A stretch of DNA of 64,000 nucleotides from Volvariella volvacea V23 (lineage: Eukaryota > Basidiomycota > Agaricomycetes > Agaricales > Pluteaceae): the NCBI GenBank assembly GCA_000349905.1, contig KB722736.1, positions 2,307,428 to 2,371,427 of the forward strand. Reading direction: 5' to 3'. Of the stretch, positions 21,201 through 33,703 are shown piece after piece (the stretch's first letter is position 1; each line of letters starts with the position of its first letter). The notes under the pieces were generated by a model that searched no databases, was not told the DNA's origin, and worked only from the letters and a program-made list of their open reading frames with translations. Position numbers and translations under genes: made by a program.

Positions 21201-22771
21201 CCCAAGTGTCTTCGTCGTAATCAACCAAGTCATTACCAAACCACGCCATGATCGACTGAACTACGCAAGCTCCCCGAGGACCAGCAGGCTTGAAGCAGAC
21301 GTCGCTGAGTTTGTAACCATGAGGGGACCGGAGAGAACGAATGTCAGCCTCGACTTTGGCCCAATACTTCAAGCGATCCCATGTTAAAACAGCGGGTGAC
21401 GATGCAGGCGAGGTATGAAGACTATTATTCGACGCATCAGCAGGCGATGGCGGGGCAGTGATGAATATTTGCTCCGTGCGATAAAAAGGGCCAAATTTTT
21501 CGTCAAAGAACTCCTTCTGCAACTTGCTCTGCGAGGCAGGTGCTACCCACAACCTGACAGGATCCGTTTCAACCTCAAATTTCTTCCAGCCCATATTGAG
21601 AATGCCAACCAATAGGAACACCAGCATGAAAGTGAGCCAAGGGTTTGTTGCAGTGAATATACCGAGTCTATAAAAACCGCGTCGCAAAGCAGTGTTTAGG
21701 GGGTATTGTCGTGGTTGTACGGTTTCGATTGGATCTAGTAGAGAAGCTCCGCGTCCAAGATTACGGGTATCTGCTTGAGGTCCAATATCCTCATCTAATT
21801 GTTGGGCGAGGGAGGCTGCACCTACAAGTCCACGATTATTAGAACGAGGGGATGAAGCGTCAGCGGATAAAGCGACACGTTCGTACATCTTCTCTCTTCT
21901 TCGTCGGATACCAGTCTGTACGACGTAAACAAGCAAAAACCCTAGCGTTGCGGCCGCGTAAACCAACACGAGGGAGAAGGAAAGGCACGATATTGAGCCT
22001 ATTGTGCAGGTAGAACCGGAACTAGGGGGCGGTACGTCCGGAAGGATGGGACATATGTTGGGGCAGTCTATGCAACTGCAGCGACTTGAGAGATCATTAT
22101 CAGCGCAGTTACGGGGTGGAGGATTATAGGGGACGACGCCTGACGGCGGAGTCGAGGAGGGAAAATCTATTTGAAATGGGCTACCAATAGGCTTCTCGTC
22201 CCCTAGATACTTGAGGAAAGCAGGATAATTCTTAGCACCTCCCCCGATCAAGTCCATTGCGTAGCCATTTGTTGCGCCAATTTGTACGTTCTTGCAGCTG
22301 TCGAAGAAACCGGATGCATAATTGGCCCCTGTGAAGAAATCAACTGATTTCACAGCAACTCGACCTGATGTGGTTTGTTGGGTGGAGGTGACATTGACGA
22401 AGGTTCCTTGATCTGGGGAACAGGTGAAAGAACAAAAGAACGAGCGGAAGTTGTTTCTACAGGCGGGGCATGTTGAAATAAGACCTTCGACCTGGTTGAA
22501 ATTGTCCCGCAACGTTTCAATCTGTTCCAATGTGCAACAGACCGGACCATCCGAGAACTGAGGCCCACAGATGTCTGTTAACAAGGCACGAGCTCTCGCA
22601 CTCTCCGGCTATGGGGAATGGCAATTAGCTTATCTCTGCACAATGAATGAAACTAGGTACCTCTTCTGCGGGACCATCATACGGACAGGGTAGGTCCTTT
22701 CCAAAGAAGCCCTTCTTCCCACAAGACCCTCGCATGGCGCAATGCCCTCTCCCGCCAAATGCGCGAGACAT
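18292..22771 (-). CDS. NCR1: Niemann-Pick C1-type sterol transporter
   Basis: A large vacuolar or lysosomal membrane protein of about 1,300 residues that moves sterol from NPC2 into the membrane. The luminal N-terminal domain shows the Cys pattern GHCAMRGSCGKKGFFGKDLP, LTDICGPQFSDGPVCC, STCPACRNNFRSFFCSFTCS. Multiple membrane segments follow. The sterol-sensing region includes KFTLGLFGITLVILSVSSSV and VIPFLVLAVGVDNVFILVHE. The Patched-like second half has NLVISLGIAVEFCAHVARAF and GITFTKLIGMSVLALT. The last exon is reached by GTAGGT...TTCAG and ends DNDSVASD. The 5' end is unsettled: the ATG at 22771 gives MSRAFGGRGHC without a signal peptide, and no clear signal-peptide exon is visible before DPH1. 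Confidence 0.92.
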
Positions 22772-22973
22772 CGCTATCTATACCCAAGCTGCTCGCTACT
22801 CGTATTGCAAGGGAAAGGAGATTGTAGGGGAGACGAGAGTGGTTAGCTCGAGGTGGAGTTGAAATGACGCGACTCGGACACGGAGGCCATGGGGAAAGCC
22901 CAGGGCCGGTCACATGGCTTGTCCCGATATGGCGATGCCATTAGGCAGATCTACCAGTTGCTCAAAGTCGCCA

Positions 22974-24720
22974 TGGTCGGGCAGGCAGATCCCAAAAAGT
23001 CAACCGCTTCAAAGCCCAAGAAACGTTTCGTAGGTACAAAGTCGCAGACCCCGTCCAAGCCGGGCATTACTTCGGTACTCTCCAATCAAATACCGCCAGA
23101 TATCCTCCATGATGAGAGGCTAAATGCTGCCATCAATCAACTGCCTCCAAACTATTCGTTCGAGATTCATAAAACCATATACCACATACGGAAAAACAAT
23201 GCAACTATGGTTGCCCTACAGATGCCTGAAGGTCTGCAGATGTTCGCATGTGCAATCGCCGATATCATCGAGACGTAAGTACTGAAAGCTTGTCGCATTG
23301 ACCACCCTAACGGACAACAAGACCAGTTTCACCAATGCGCTAACAGTAATAATGGGTGATGTGACGTATGGTGCATGCTGCATAGACGACTACACAGCTG
23401 TTGCCTTGGGGTGTGATATGCTAATCCATTATGGTCATAGCTGCCTCGGTAAGGTCTTCGTTCGTTAGGTACCCAATGCTGAACGCCATGACCCGCAGTT
23501 CCTATGGATCAGACAAGCGTAAAGACGCTATACGTTTTCGTTGAAATTGCGATTGATTCTGAGCACCTCGCGCAATCAGTACGCCTCAATTTTCCAGATA
23601 CTAGGGAAGCATTTCAGCAAAGATCGTTGGCCAATGAAGCCACCACCAACAACCCCACTAGCTATCTTATGCTGGATGCGCCACCTGATGATGGTGGAAG
23701 CTCTCTCGAACACGGTCAATCTGCAGGCCAGAACTCTCCTACCAGGCTAGCTTTGGTATCGACAATCCAGTTCGTGGCTGCTCTGCAGCGACTAAAGGAA
23801 GACCTCAACACCGAGGAACTGGGGCCAAAACCTATTATACCAACAGGATTGCTTGCGGAAACCACGGATTCTCGAGATATCACCGGCCTTGATACTGTCC
23901 AACCAAGTCGTGATACATTCTACACCGGAAAGTACGATGTGACAATACCGCGGTCGAAGCCTTTGTCGCCAGGCGAGATACTTGGATGTACGGCTCCCCG
24001 TCTCGGGGATGTTGATGCACTTATGTTTGTCTCATCTCATTGAAAATCTGTTTCACCCCTAACTTTGGCGTAGATATCTTGGAGATGGCCGATTCCACCT
24101 GGAATCAATAATGATCGCCAACCCCTTCATTCCTGCATTTCGTTATGATCCCTACTCAAAAAAGTTGACACGAGAGCGGTACAATCACCGTGAGATGCAG
24201 AGCGTTAGAGCTGAGGCTGTTAACTTGGCCAAAAAGAGCATCACTGCTTTCACGCGCAGCGGATCAGATTCTGATACTGAAGGCCGCTTCCCACCATGGG
24301 GTGTCATTCTTGGGACACTCGGAAGACAGGGGAGCTTTAAGCAACTTCAGGTGAGTGTGCAGAAGATTGTCTGCAACATTCCTCACTGGGCGATAGGCGA
24401 TCACAGCACAACTCGAGGCGTGCAAGACCCCAATACCTTACGTGCCGATTCTACTTTCTGAACTATCACCCGCCAAGCTATCCTTTTTCAACCCACACAT
24501 ATCTACGTTCGTGCAAACATCGTGCCCTCGCCTTTCAATTGATTGGGGTTATGCATTTGATCGCCCCTTGCTCAGTCCTTATGAGACCGCTGTGGCGGTA
24601 GGCCAAAGGGTTGGTTGGACGGACGGTGACAAGGGCTCCAGCGGAGTAGGCACTTATCCAATGGACTTTTATGAGGCCGGTACCCCTTGGGCGATATCGC
24701 GAGTTAAAGGTACAATTTGA
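22974..24720 (+). CDS. DPH1: Diphthamide synthase subunit 1 (radical 3-amino-3-carboxypropyl transferase)
   Basis: Catalyses the first step of diphthamide formation on elongation factor 2, with DPH2 and an unusual 4Fe-4S cluster. The conserved core is [57 protein letters not shown] and MLIHYGHSC. Three cluster cysteines are seen in the expected places: [12 protein letters not shown] and [22 protein letters not shown] and FYRYDPYSK-type text (here [15 protein letters not shown]) mark the third domain. Introns are small; the one after IIET uses a CCAG acceptor that restores TFTNALTV. An in-frame ATG at 22889 would add 28 residues; 22974 fits family length better. The C-terminal exon may continue past 24720 through another intron. 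Confidence 0.92.
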
Positions 24721-24836
24721 TGCACCACAGAATAAACGATAACTTGATCAAGCCTAGCGGGGGTCGAGCACAATCTAGAGACAATAGTGACATTGTCCAC
24801 AACAGCTGATGACAACAGTAAGGAAGATGGCGGCCC

Positions 24837-26609
24837 TTATTTACACCTTTGTCCTACTATGGCCTTTCCGTGATCCTAAAATTTCGTCAAATGTTTTAAT
24901 GGTCCATAACGAGGCGTGAAAAAAGGCTTTTCGTACCTGCCATTCTTCTTTGCTAATCCACAGTTGATGAAACGTGCCCAAACTAGCCAGGATACTACCG
25001 CCAAGCCATCCACCATACCGTCTCTCCACGGTATTCCCAACCGCATGGATCTTAGTCTATTAAAATAGGAATGTAATGCACTGTAGAAGTGAACTATCTT
25101 AACTCACATGAAGGAATGACCTCGACAACTCCGCATGTAACCGATCACTAAGGCCAGCAAAAAGGCTACCCCCGCCCGTCAATACGACATTACTCATCAA
25201 TACTTGTCGAAGCTCTGGGTCGCATGCGCGCAACGAATCCGAAATCAGTGCTGGAATGTGCTTTGGAAGGTTGGGGTTTGTCGCCTGCAACAAAGTCCAG
25301 AGTTTGCGACGGGAAACCAACATGAGCAGATCTACATACTGTGAGTTGCGGGGAGTAGTTGAAAAACATTTCGCCAATTTGAAACCGCTCCAGACCAAAG
25401 TAGGTGTTATAGCCTGTAGGGAATTCGTACTGCTTTAGGGGTCGTCCAGCAGCAAGCCTTTGATGCGTCAAAATGCGCAACAGAACGCGTATGGGTGAAC
25501 TTACTGGTCATTCCATCCCTGATCAAGAACACCTGCAACACTTTGTACCCACTCATCTACCTCCCTTGCCTCTGCCCAAGCCCGCCATGTTTCGGTCGTT
25601 TTAGATAGACGATCATTACGAAGAGTGTAGCGCGGTGGCGTCGCCGGCTCTACAGGCTGATCCAACTTTTGTTTAATAAAACAAGCATCGTGCGTTTGAG
25701 ATTGCTTACCGTTTTGTTCGTGATGAGTTGATGAGGCCAGAGTTCAATTCCTGGTCGGTTTGGGCTTGAACTTACAAGGATGTGCCTTGCATTAGCGTGT
25801 ATAAGTTTTGGAAGTGCGGAATAAGCAAGACCTGAGAATCATTCAGTTAATAGTAGGGTGACGCTGAACTGGTAGGTACCTTTCCGGAGAACGAAACCGT
25901 CAACAACTGGAGTGACACTTGCTGTTGATTGTCCAATGTCTATGACAAGCGCTGAACCTTTCCCAGCTGCGAAACTGGACAAGTGCGTGAGGAGAAGGAG
26001 TTCAAGGGATCAATATGCGACGCACGCGTTCAGCACGCCAGTATTTGCAATATAGAACGCAGGGACTTGAAACTCCTCAAACATAATTTCAGCCATTCGC
26101 TCACGGTTGGCGGGGGTATTCCACGCAGCTTCTGTGATAAGGATGGGGTGGTCTGAGGGTGTGCACCTCATAACATCTACTGTGGCATGTTCAATGAGGT
26201 GTTTTACAGGATCAAAATCTTGAACTAGAGACGAGTGGTTATATAAGAAACATAGACAAAGAAATGGTATGAACGCACTAAGCCCTTCTACGATTGGGTT
26301 GCCTATTTCCATTCCCTCTCTCCATATAGAAGGACCGTTCTGGCCAATATAAACTTTCGCATTTGATGGAGTTGCAGAGCTGCCCGAGTTTGCGTCTGCC
26401 ATAGCGACATCCGTATCACCTTGGACTTTGGTATAGCCATAGGACGTAGGTATGATGGCTTTTGGAGTGTCATCCCCAGCATAACCTGCTCGTAGTGAGG
26501 AGGAGCCAATGTCGATTACTAGAGCTGATACTTCGTCTATTACAAAATAAACGTTGGTGATGCAGTTATAAAATCTATGCTAAAGCATACCTCCACCGTA
26601 AGCAACCAT
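24837..26609 (-). CDS. ARP4: Actin-related protein 4
   Basis: A nuclear actin-fold subunit of INO80, SWR1 and NuA4 chromatin complexes. Exon 1 is MVAYGG, then [20 protein letters not shown] gives the first phosphate loop. [24 protein letters not shown] text follows, then [20 protein letters not shown] and [40 protein letters not shown], and late [20 protein letters not shown] with [20 protein letters not shown]. The insertion of Ala/Asp/Ser-rich sequence after TKVQGDTDV is typical of ARP4. The last intron (GTACGA...TTTTAG) joins EEWQ to [12 protein letters not shown], giving the actin-type C-terminus. Its stop lies 116 bp past the chosen DPH1 stop, so the two convergent genes nearly or actually overlap in their 3' UTRs. 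Confidence 0.93.
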
Positions 26610-26748
26610 TATGCTTGGGTTGTAGATTGGGTCGCGGCTTGGTGCGTTATAAGGCGTTGTTGGTATGTATTTGAAACCAAAGCTATCGGCTTTGGTCTCA
26701 CCTTTTTTCCACCACCTATTACTTCACTTGCTTATCCCGAAAGCCAAA
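26610..26748. promoter_or_regulatory. Bidirectional promoter between ARP4 and ERB1
   Basis: 139 bp between two divergent start codons. Both genes are growth-related nuclear housekeeping functions. The ERB1 side has a pyrimidine-rich tract (CACCTTTTTTCC near 26699-26710) that is common upstream of fungal starts. Confidence 0.45.
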
Positions 26749-29392
26749 ATGGCCCCCCAGAATTTTGACGCCAAAAATAAGAAGCGGAAACACTCAGAAC
26801 CTGAGCAGGCTTTACCATCTGCGGTCGGTGGTCAGGGCCAGTTGGAGATGTTTAGCGACGAAGAAGATGATAAACAGTTTGAATCTGACGATGGACATGT
26901 GGATACGTTCCCCGAGATTCTCACTGAAGACGAGAGCGAGGAGATTGAAGAGCGTGATTCCCCTCTTGCTGGGGAGGATGACGAAAGCGAAGGCAGTAGC
27001 AAAAGTGGAGAGGATGTAGAAAGTGAAGAAGACGAGGACAGCGAGACAGAGTCTGATGGCTCAATACACATATTTCCAAAATCAAAACTTATAACATCAG
27101 AAATCACTGGGCAACCAAAACGCGTATTCCCTGAGATTGAACCCGACTACGATTCAGATTCCTCTACCGAAGATGTAAGTCTGGTGCATTATGAACGGTA
27201 CTTGTTTCTCAGAAGGTCCTAGGCACCAAATCGTGTGGGCAATATTCCAATGCATTGGTATGACGATCTACCCCACATTGGCTACGATATCGATGGCAAA
27301 AAAGTACTCCGTCCTGCACATGGAGATGAATTAGACAAATTCTTGAAGACAGTAGAGGACCCTAGCGCATGGTAATTTCAATCTTGTTCACAGCTATATT
27401 AGGTCTCATAGTCACTAAGGACGTCTGCTTACGACAAAAATACTCAAGCTAATAAGCCATTGACTCCTGAAGAGCTTGATATTATCCGTAGGCTCTACGA
27501 GGGCGAAAACCCTGATGCAAATTATGACCCATACGAACCCACCATTGAGTGGTTCACGGGGAAAGGGAAAGAAGAAGTCATGCCTCTATCCGCGGCGCCT
27601 GAACCAAAACGCAGATTCATCCCCAGTAAATGGGAAAAACAAAAGGTATGCATCTGGTAGCTTTGTTAGGCCATGTTAGTTTCATCAGACCTTAGGTTAT
27701 GAAAATTGTGCGAGCCATTCGCCAAGGTCGTATACTTGCACATAAACCCAAAGCAACAGCCAAATTCGATTTCTATTCAATATGGTCTGAAACACCGTCC
27801 TCTGTGCAACCCCCTCCCCTACCTGCACCAAAACCTCCTTTACCCACTAATTCGGAGTCGTACAACCCCCCAGCTGAGTATCTCCCCACAGAAGAAGAAC
27901 GCAAAAAATGGGAAGAAGCCGATCCAGAGGACCGAGAACAAGATTATCTACCTCAAAAATACACTGCATTGCGTCTTGTCCCTGCATATGACCGCTTTAT
28001 CAAGGAGCGATTCAACCGCCAACTCGATCTGTACTTGGCTCCCCGTGTACAACGCGTAAAATTGAATATCGACCCTAGTGCTCTCATTCCTAAGCTTCCA
28101 AGCCCAAGCAGTTTAAAGCCTTACCCTAACTATAAGTCCTTACGGTTCTTGCATCCTTCACCCGCTCGTTGTATTAGCATCAGCCCAGATGGTGCCTGGG
28201 TCGTAAGTGGTGACGAGAGTGGCACTGTCAGTCTTTGGGAAGTGAGCATTGGTCGTGAAATCAAACGTTGGAAGTTCGATGGAAAGATTGGCTCTGTAGA
28301 CTGGTGTCCTAGATTGGACGCCAGCTACTTTGTTGTTGGAGTGTGAGTTCGCTTGCCCAAGTAAAAGGTATATATATAACTGACCTTGTTTCAGAGACGA
28401 GGCACTGCACTTCATCGTACCTCCTCACCTCTCCCACACAGTGCTCTCCACGACGCAATCCATTCTTGCACCTGCCGGCCTACCTCCCACCCCTTCCACA
28501 CCCTCGCCAGTGAAATGGATGTCAACGACCTCGTGGTCTGTTGATAAGCCTATTCTTACCCTTATCCTACCTCCTTCGTCAGGTTTACCTACTCAAGTTA
28601 CTTGGCACAGAAAAGGCGACTATTTGGCAACTGTGTGTAAGTATGAAATTTTTGACTACCGCTCGGCGACTCATCTCTAATGTATGACATCGCCTGTAGC
28701 CAACGAAAATAACCAGGGAGGTGTCTGGATACATCAAGTGACCCGAAGGCACTCACAAGCACCATTCAAACGGATTAAGGGTTCCGTGCAAGCGGTTCTC
28801 TTCCACCCCCTTAAACCTCACTTCTTCGTCGCAGTAGGTTTATGACTTGAAATTGCAGCACCGAGCTCATCTCTATCTAGACCCAAAGATATGTCCGAAT
28901 ATACAATTTGGCAGAGCAAAAACTCCTCAAGACATTAACTCCTGGCATTCGTTGGATCTCCTCAATCGACGTCCACCCCTCTGGCGATCATCTGATAGTT
29001 GGAGGCTATGACCGCAAACTATGCTGGTTTGATTTAGAACTCAGCGAGAAGCCTTATAAAGTCTTACGGTACACGCATTCTCCGTCCACATATAATATTC
29101 TCTAATATCTCCGTTCTCCGTTCTCAGTTACCACACTCGAGCGATTCGCTCAGTTCATTTCCATCCAACATACCCTCTGTTTGCATCTTCATCGGACGAT
29201 GGATCTATCCAGATTTTCCATGCTCGTGTGTACAATGATCTCATGACGGATCCACTTATCGTACCCTTGAAGATCCTAAGGGGCCACACCATTGTGGATG
29301 CTTTGGGAGTACTTCAGGTACGGTGGTGTAGTCGTAATCCGTGGTTGGTCAGCGCGGGGGCTGATGGCCACGTTGCCGCCTGGTGTAGCTGA
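26749..29392 (+). CDS. ERB1: Ribosome biogenesis protein ERB1/BOP1
   Basis: Nucleolar scaffold of the PeBoW complex (with NOP7/Pes1 and YTM1/WDR12) for 25S/5.8S maturation. It starts [17 protein letters not shown], followed by a long Asp/Glu/Ser-rich acidic domain. The BOP1 N-terminal domain follows: [60 protein letters not shown], and [20 protein letters not shown] with [22 protein letters not shown]-terminal WD40 propeller follows ([56 protein letters not shown]). At least seven short introns interrupt it. The final propeller blade ends WCS at the TGA at 29390. Confidence 0.95.
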
Positions 29393-30447
29393 ACAATAAT
29401 CATTGGTTTTCTCGTCGAACCGTTGCTCACAACTCTGGCTTGAAATGATAGAATGAAGTCTACTATCCGCCATGAGCACCTCATAGGCACTCGTCCATAG
29501 TTGTGCTACTGTATTCTTGTAACAGTACGTCGGAGCAGAATAACAGACTCGGAGGTGTCCAGTTGTGTGAGCATAATCTTTTCTCCTGTTGACTCCCAGG
29601 GTCGTGTTGACATTGTTCCGCCTTAGGAGAGGCTGCCAATTTGAGAAATCCAAAAGTGGAAAAAGTGCAGAACCGTAAAAGGTGAAGATATCCGCCATTG
29701 CCCACGTCAAGCTCAAGAATCTCGAAGTGGAGAAAAATTGTATCAGCCCGAAACCTCCACGGCAGTTATAGCTTAGTGTTCATGCCCTCGTTACCAAGTT
29801 CTTGGTCTTCGCCGCCTTCCAAGAAGATGTTCGTGAACGGTAAGAAGCCTGTTGGGTCTAAGCACATTGTCCGCGTTGACCTCGATGCGGCAATGTCATT
29901 GGTGTTTGTTCAGGGTGTAATGGTCGTGGACCCATGAACTTAGCTCTTCTATAACGCCGTCTGTGAGTTTATGCCTTTGAAATGATAGGGAATTATCTTC
30001 GTGAGATTACTTTTATTTAGGCCATCAGCCAGGACTGGTGCACATCAAGAAAGAATGCCGCTCTGCCAATCTCTGGTCCGATGCGCCGGCCGTGCTAATC
30101 CCAGCAATGCGTTGTGCATCACTACAAGTAGATCAATATCATGAGTGCTATGGGGACTCACCAAGAGCGAATGAAGTATATGGCGGTGGTACAACCGCAT
30201 TTCGATTAAAGGGACTGACTTAAAGGGAAAGATCTTGTTCGTGAGGCACAAGCCTTCGTGTATTCAATTTGGGTTTAACCTAGAATGATAGAAATGCAAC
30301 GCCGTGGTGATCTTAGTTCTGGTCCCGGCTTCTTCTCAATCCCCCATAAATACACCTTTGGCACCCCAAGATGGTGTATCTCGCTCGCCACGAAATCCTT
30401 CTCCTCGTCTGTGTTCAGTGATCCCAACGCGTGCCGACACTGAGAAA
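29393..30447. other. Interval without a confident gene; weak coding-like text on the minus strand
   Basis: About 1.05 kb. Minus-strand segments such as MCLDPTGFLPFTNIFLEGGE (around 29810-29880), LELDVGNGGYLHLLRFCTF (around 29650-29710) and VASEIHHLGVPKVYLWGIEK (around 30310-30400) look protein-like but I could not chain them with good splice sites or assign a family. Plus-strand frames here are short. It could hold a poorly conserved minus-strand gene. Confidence 0.3.
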
Positions 30448-32319
30448 ATGACGAATTGGTCAGACCCGGCAGAGATCCAAAAGCAGAGTGGCAAGCATAA
30501 ACAATCTCTATCCCAGTGACCATCTCTCATCAGTATGGTCAACAGAAATCTTTGTCAAGCTTATTTTCACGTTGTTTGGACTGTACATATGGGAGCTATT
30601 CGTAACTTGGGAGTTTGAGTGGTCGCTTCTAACGAGGCGTCGAGCCTTCCGTTGGCCATTGGTATGTCTTCTCACTGTCACCTTCGTGGTCCATTTACTG
30701 ATACGACTCATCGGCACTCGAACAGAGTGCGTTTCAAAACCCTTTGTACTTCGGTCCATATTAACTGAACCCACTGCGGCAGTATTCTTCTTTTTTTGTC
30801 GTTATTGCATGCTATTCGCCTTCATCGGTCTGTATGTGAAGTTTCTGTTTCGACAGTGGGCTAGTATTAATCGCCGTGCAGGATAATATCGCTTACCGTA
30901 ACAACGCCAGTAAGCTGTATTCTCTGAGAACGGGCATTCTGAGCTTGAACCTGGAAATGTAGGTTGACTGTCGGGTATGTCAATTTTGACTACAATATTG
31001 TCAAGGCGCTCATTTCTTCGGGATAGGCGTTATTCACGTTTAACTCGGTCCGTTTTATCTACTCCTGAGAGACTGCCTCTGAATGCATGCAGTGGACAGG
31101 AAATATGACCATTCTCTGCGCATCGACATGCTTGATGCTTCGAACGTGAGTTCTATGGCAGAAGGGATGACTCCATGAAACACATCATATCCTCCAGAAT
31201 CGCACTCTGGGAACGACGGAAATCTATAGTAATCGGCCTTGGTCTTCTCTGCCTTGCCCACTGGACATTGCTATACCGAACGATGTTCATTGTGATAGCC
31301 GAATGGGACGATACAGTCGGGACTTGCGTCGTGGTTGCCACGAACCCGTCATGGCTAAATACGACATTTTTCTTCAGTACGTCCCCAAAACGTCACCGGG
31401 GCCTCTCTTCTCACAGGTTTCGGGATATAGCTATGGGCTTTGACTTTATTATATTAATGTTCACTGCTATTGCACTACTCTCCAAGCATTCTGCCCGAAC
31501 TGACCTGTGGAGACTTCTGTTCCATGACGGTTTGGTATACTTCCTGGTTTCGTTTACTTGCAACTGTATCCCCGCTGTAAGTCCCTATTAGATCCATGTA
31601 TAGCTCTAAACTCACCATGACTCGAAGGTGCTCAATGTCCTGGACCTGAATAGTACGTCTGCGTGCTATAGCTATTCGACCATTGCTTACCCTGGTCTAC
31701 TTCGTCATCAGGTATAATGAATGTGTGCGTATCCTCAACTCGTTAGCCTCATATTGGCGCTGAATCGAACCATTGTGTACAGGATTGCCACAGTATGTAT
31801 TTTCTAGTCCTTCCTTTCCATTCTACTAATACGATCGTTATGCTAGATTCCAGCAGCTACCATAACGTACGTCACAGCTATGTTCCATTAGTTCTCAATA
31901 TGGAGGTCACTCGAATATAGGTCTATCGCCGCATGTCGTGCAGTACTACGGCTGCTTGAATTCGGCTCCAATGAGGTCTATGTGCACACGATATCCGCAA
32001 TCACGACCAGTAACCCTGCACGTCAGAGCGTGGCTCCATTCCCCTTAGCAAAGGCCAACAAGCGGCCAGAAGTGCATGTAACGACGGAGCACATCACAAT
32101 GGCAGAATTTTCGTAAGTGCATCTGCCACGATATCTGACATGACGCATAGTTCATATTCTCTATCACCCAGAGGAGGATCAGTTACAGATTCGCCATATG
32201 CTAGCAATGATACACGTAGAAAAACTTCCATCGATTTCCAATCTGCGGGTGGTAGGGATAGTCCATCCGACCAGGACGACAAAACGACTTTTGAATTCCC
32301 AGCAAGGGGTGAGCCGTAG
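30448..32319 (+). CDS. Multi-span membrane protein of a basidiomycete-type family, function unknown
   Basis: Starts MTNWSDPAEIQKQ and, after a 65-nt intron, continues IFVKLIFTLFGLYIWELFVT and WEFEWSLLTRRRAFRWP. Around seven hydrophobic segments are visible, including VCLLTVTFVVHLLIRL, FFFFCRYCMLFAFIGLYV, LGLLCLAHWTLLYRTMFIVI and AMGFDFIILMFTAIALLS, then LFHDGLVYFLVSFTCNCIPA and small exons around LNVLDLN and the IPAATI/SIAACRAVLRLLEF block. The cytoplasmic tail holds EVYVHTISAITTSN and a Ser/Asp-rich end, FQSAGGRDSPSDQDD, reached by a GTAAGT...ATAG intron. I know this pattern as a recurrent uncharacterised family in mushroom genomes. The seven-span layout and WELF..WEFEW motif suggest a receptor or sensor, but no function is established. 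Confidence 0.72.
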
Positions 32320-32526
32320 AGATATGATGGGTATAATACATCGGCGGGTGGGATACAACCAATTGTGCACAGACTGATACATCTTGTCACTGTACATTCC
32401 TTCGAGAGCTGATACCATAGATTAACTAATAACGTAATCAACATCTATTTATGAATATGTTCAGACAGACGGGAAATCGAAAGCTATATTATAATATGGG
32501 AACTAACCAGCGAAAGACAGGAGTAA

Positions 32527-33213
32527 TCAACGTCTTCGCTTTGATCGCCCGGCTCTCCTACGAGCGGCAAGGGTTCCTTGACGGTTGAGGGCGCCCACCT
32601 TTGGCCTAGGAACTAGACCTTTCGAAGCTCGCCACTCGTCTCGTCTTGAATTACGTGGTCCGTGAGTGGAAATGTTTTTGGGCAGTTGAGATTGTAACTC
32701 CGTGTCGATCGCCATTGGCTCTATTGTAATTAAATGGGTAGTGGGAACGTAAAATGGATTGGATTGACGACTGAATCAGAAACGGTATTTCTCGACATGG
32801 GGGGCTGATTGCACACCTGAGTGATCTTGTACAGCAGCGGCGGATTCTTGCGCTTCTGCAACAAGCCAAAATGCAAGGTCAGGCATGCATTCTTTAAGAT
32901 GCGGTTAAAGCATAGTGGAAGGGACGAGCTTTGTGGCCCGAGGGCTGGCTAAGCTAGCCTCCTTCATGTATATTTCCATTGTGTCCAGATTGATGTCGTC
33001 GTGGTCCATCAGACCAAAGGATGTGAGCCAACACCAACCTGGAGCGCTACCATCCTGTTGTTCCTTTGGCTCAGGAGCGTTTGGTGCGGCCACGGCGGCC
33101 AGCTTCTCGTTGAGTCGGTGCAATCTTGCTGCTTCAACTGCGGCATAGACGCTGTCTTCTCGTTTCTTGGATCGCCAGGCCCTCTTGACCTTGGATCGCG
33201 TAGATTTTGCCAT
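32527..33213 (-). CDS. LLP/DUF2423-type small basic nucleolar protein
   Basis: Begins MAKSTRSKVKRAWRSKKRED, the signature N-terminus of the LLPH/YBL028C family, then VYAAVEAARLHRLNEKL. A small middle exon reads EAQESAAAVQDHSE. The last exon starts PMAIDTELQSQLPKNISTHG and contains PRNSRRDEWRASKGLVPRPK and a very basic end ARRRAGRSKRRR. The two introns, one of about 185 nt, both keep frame. The total of about 140 residues suits the family. Yeast YBL028C is nucleolar and linked to ribosome assembly; that role is by homology. The long first intron also has an open frame (LMDHDDINLDTMEIYMKEA), so an alternative longer product is possible. Confidence 0.82.
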
Positions 33214-33703
33214 GCTGTGTTGATGGATGTCGTGATGTGTTGCAGTGAGGTTGAAAGAGGTTAGAGAGCAAGAACTGCAGCTGGTGAAGGTTTAAATACC
33301 AAAAGGTGAGGAGTCAGCGTGGAGCCGTCTGACTGAAAACTGCGCCTCACGTGGCTGTGACCGGCCTTTCCGGGCCGTTGAGCACCAATCCACGAAAATA
33401 ATCTCAAAATAGCTGATTGGATGTTGACTCAAAAGACTATCGCGTTACTGAGCAATAAGTACACCCCAAAATTACCAAGCCTACAGAGAATATCAAATTG
33501 TATTTCAGAGTGGCCGTGATCGCAGGGCATCGGTACTCTAGACCAAGTGATACCTATTTGCATGCCAGTTTCGCAACAGTTTTTACACAGCACGTAGGGC
33601 TACACTTTTAGCATACGTATGCTCGAGCGGCGAGCTTGATCAATACCATATCAAAAAGGCGTCATGGCTCTGCTGGTGCCTCTCTGTGGAGAAGAGCGAC
33701 ATA
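33214..33703. other. Promoter of the LLP-type gene and 3' flank of SmF
   Basis: 490 bp. The half next to 33213 contains a CTCACGTGGC element near 33345 and a GC-rich patch and is the likely promoter. The rest is AT-rich with no recognisable gene. Confidence 0.45.

Noticed and set aside
25735..25765. Pol III B-box-like GAGTTCAATTCCTGG
   Set aside because: Stem pairing fails and it lies within the ARP4 gene.
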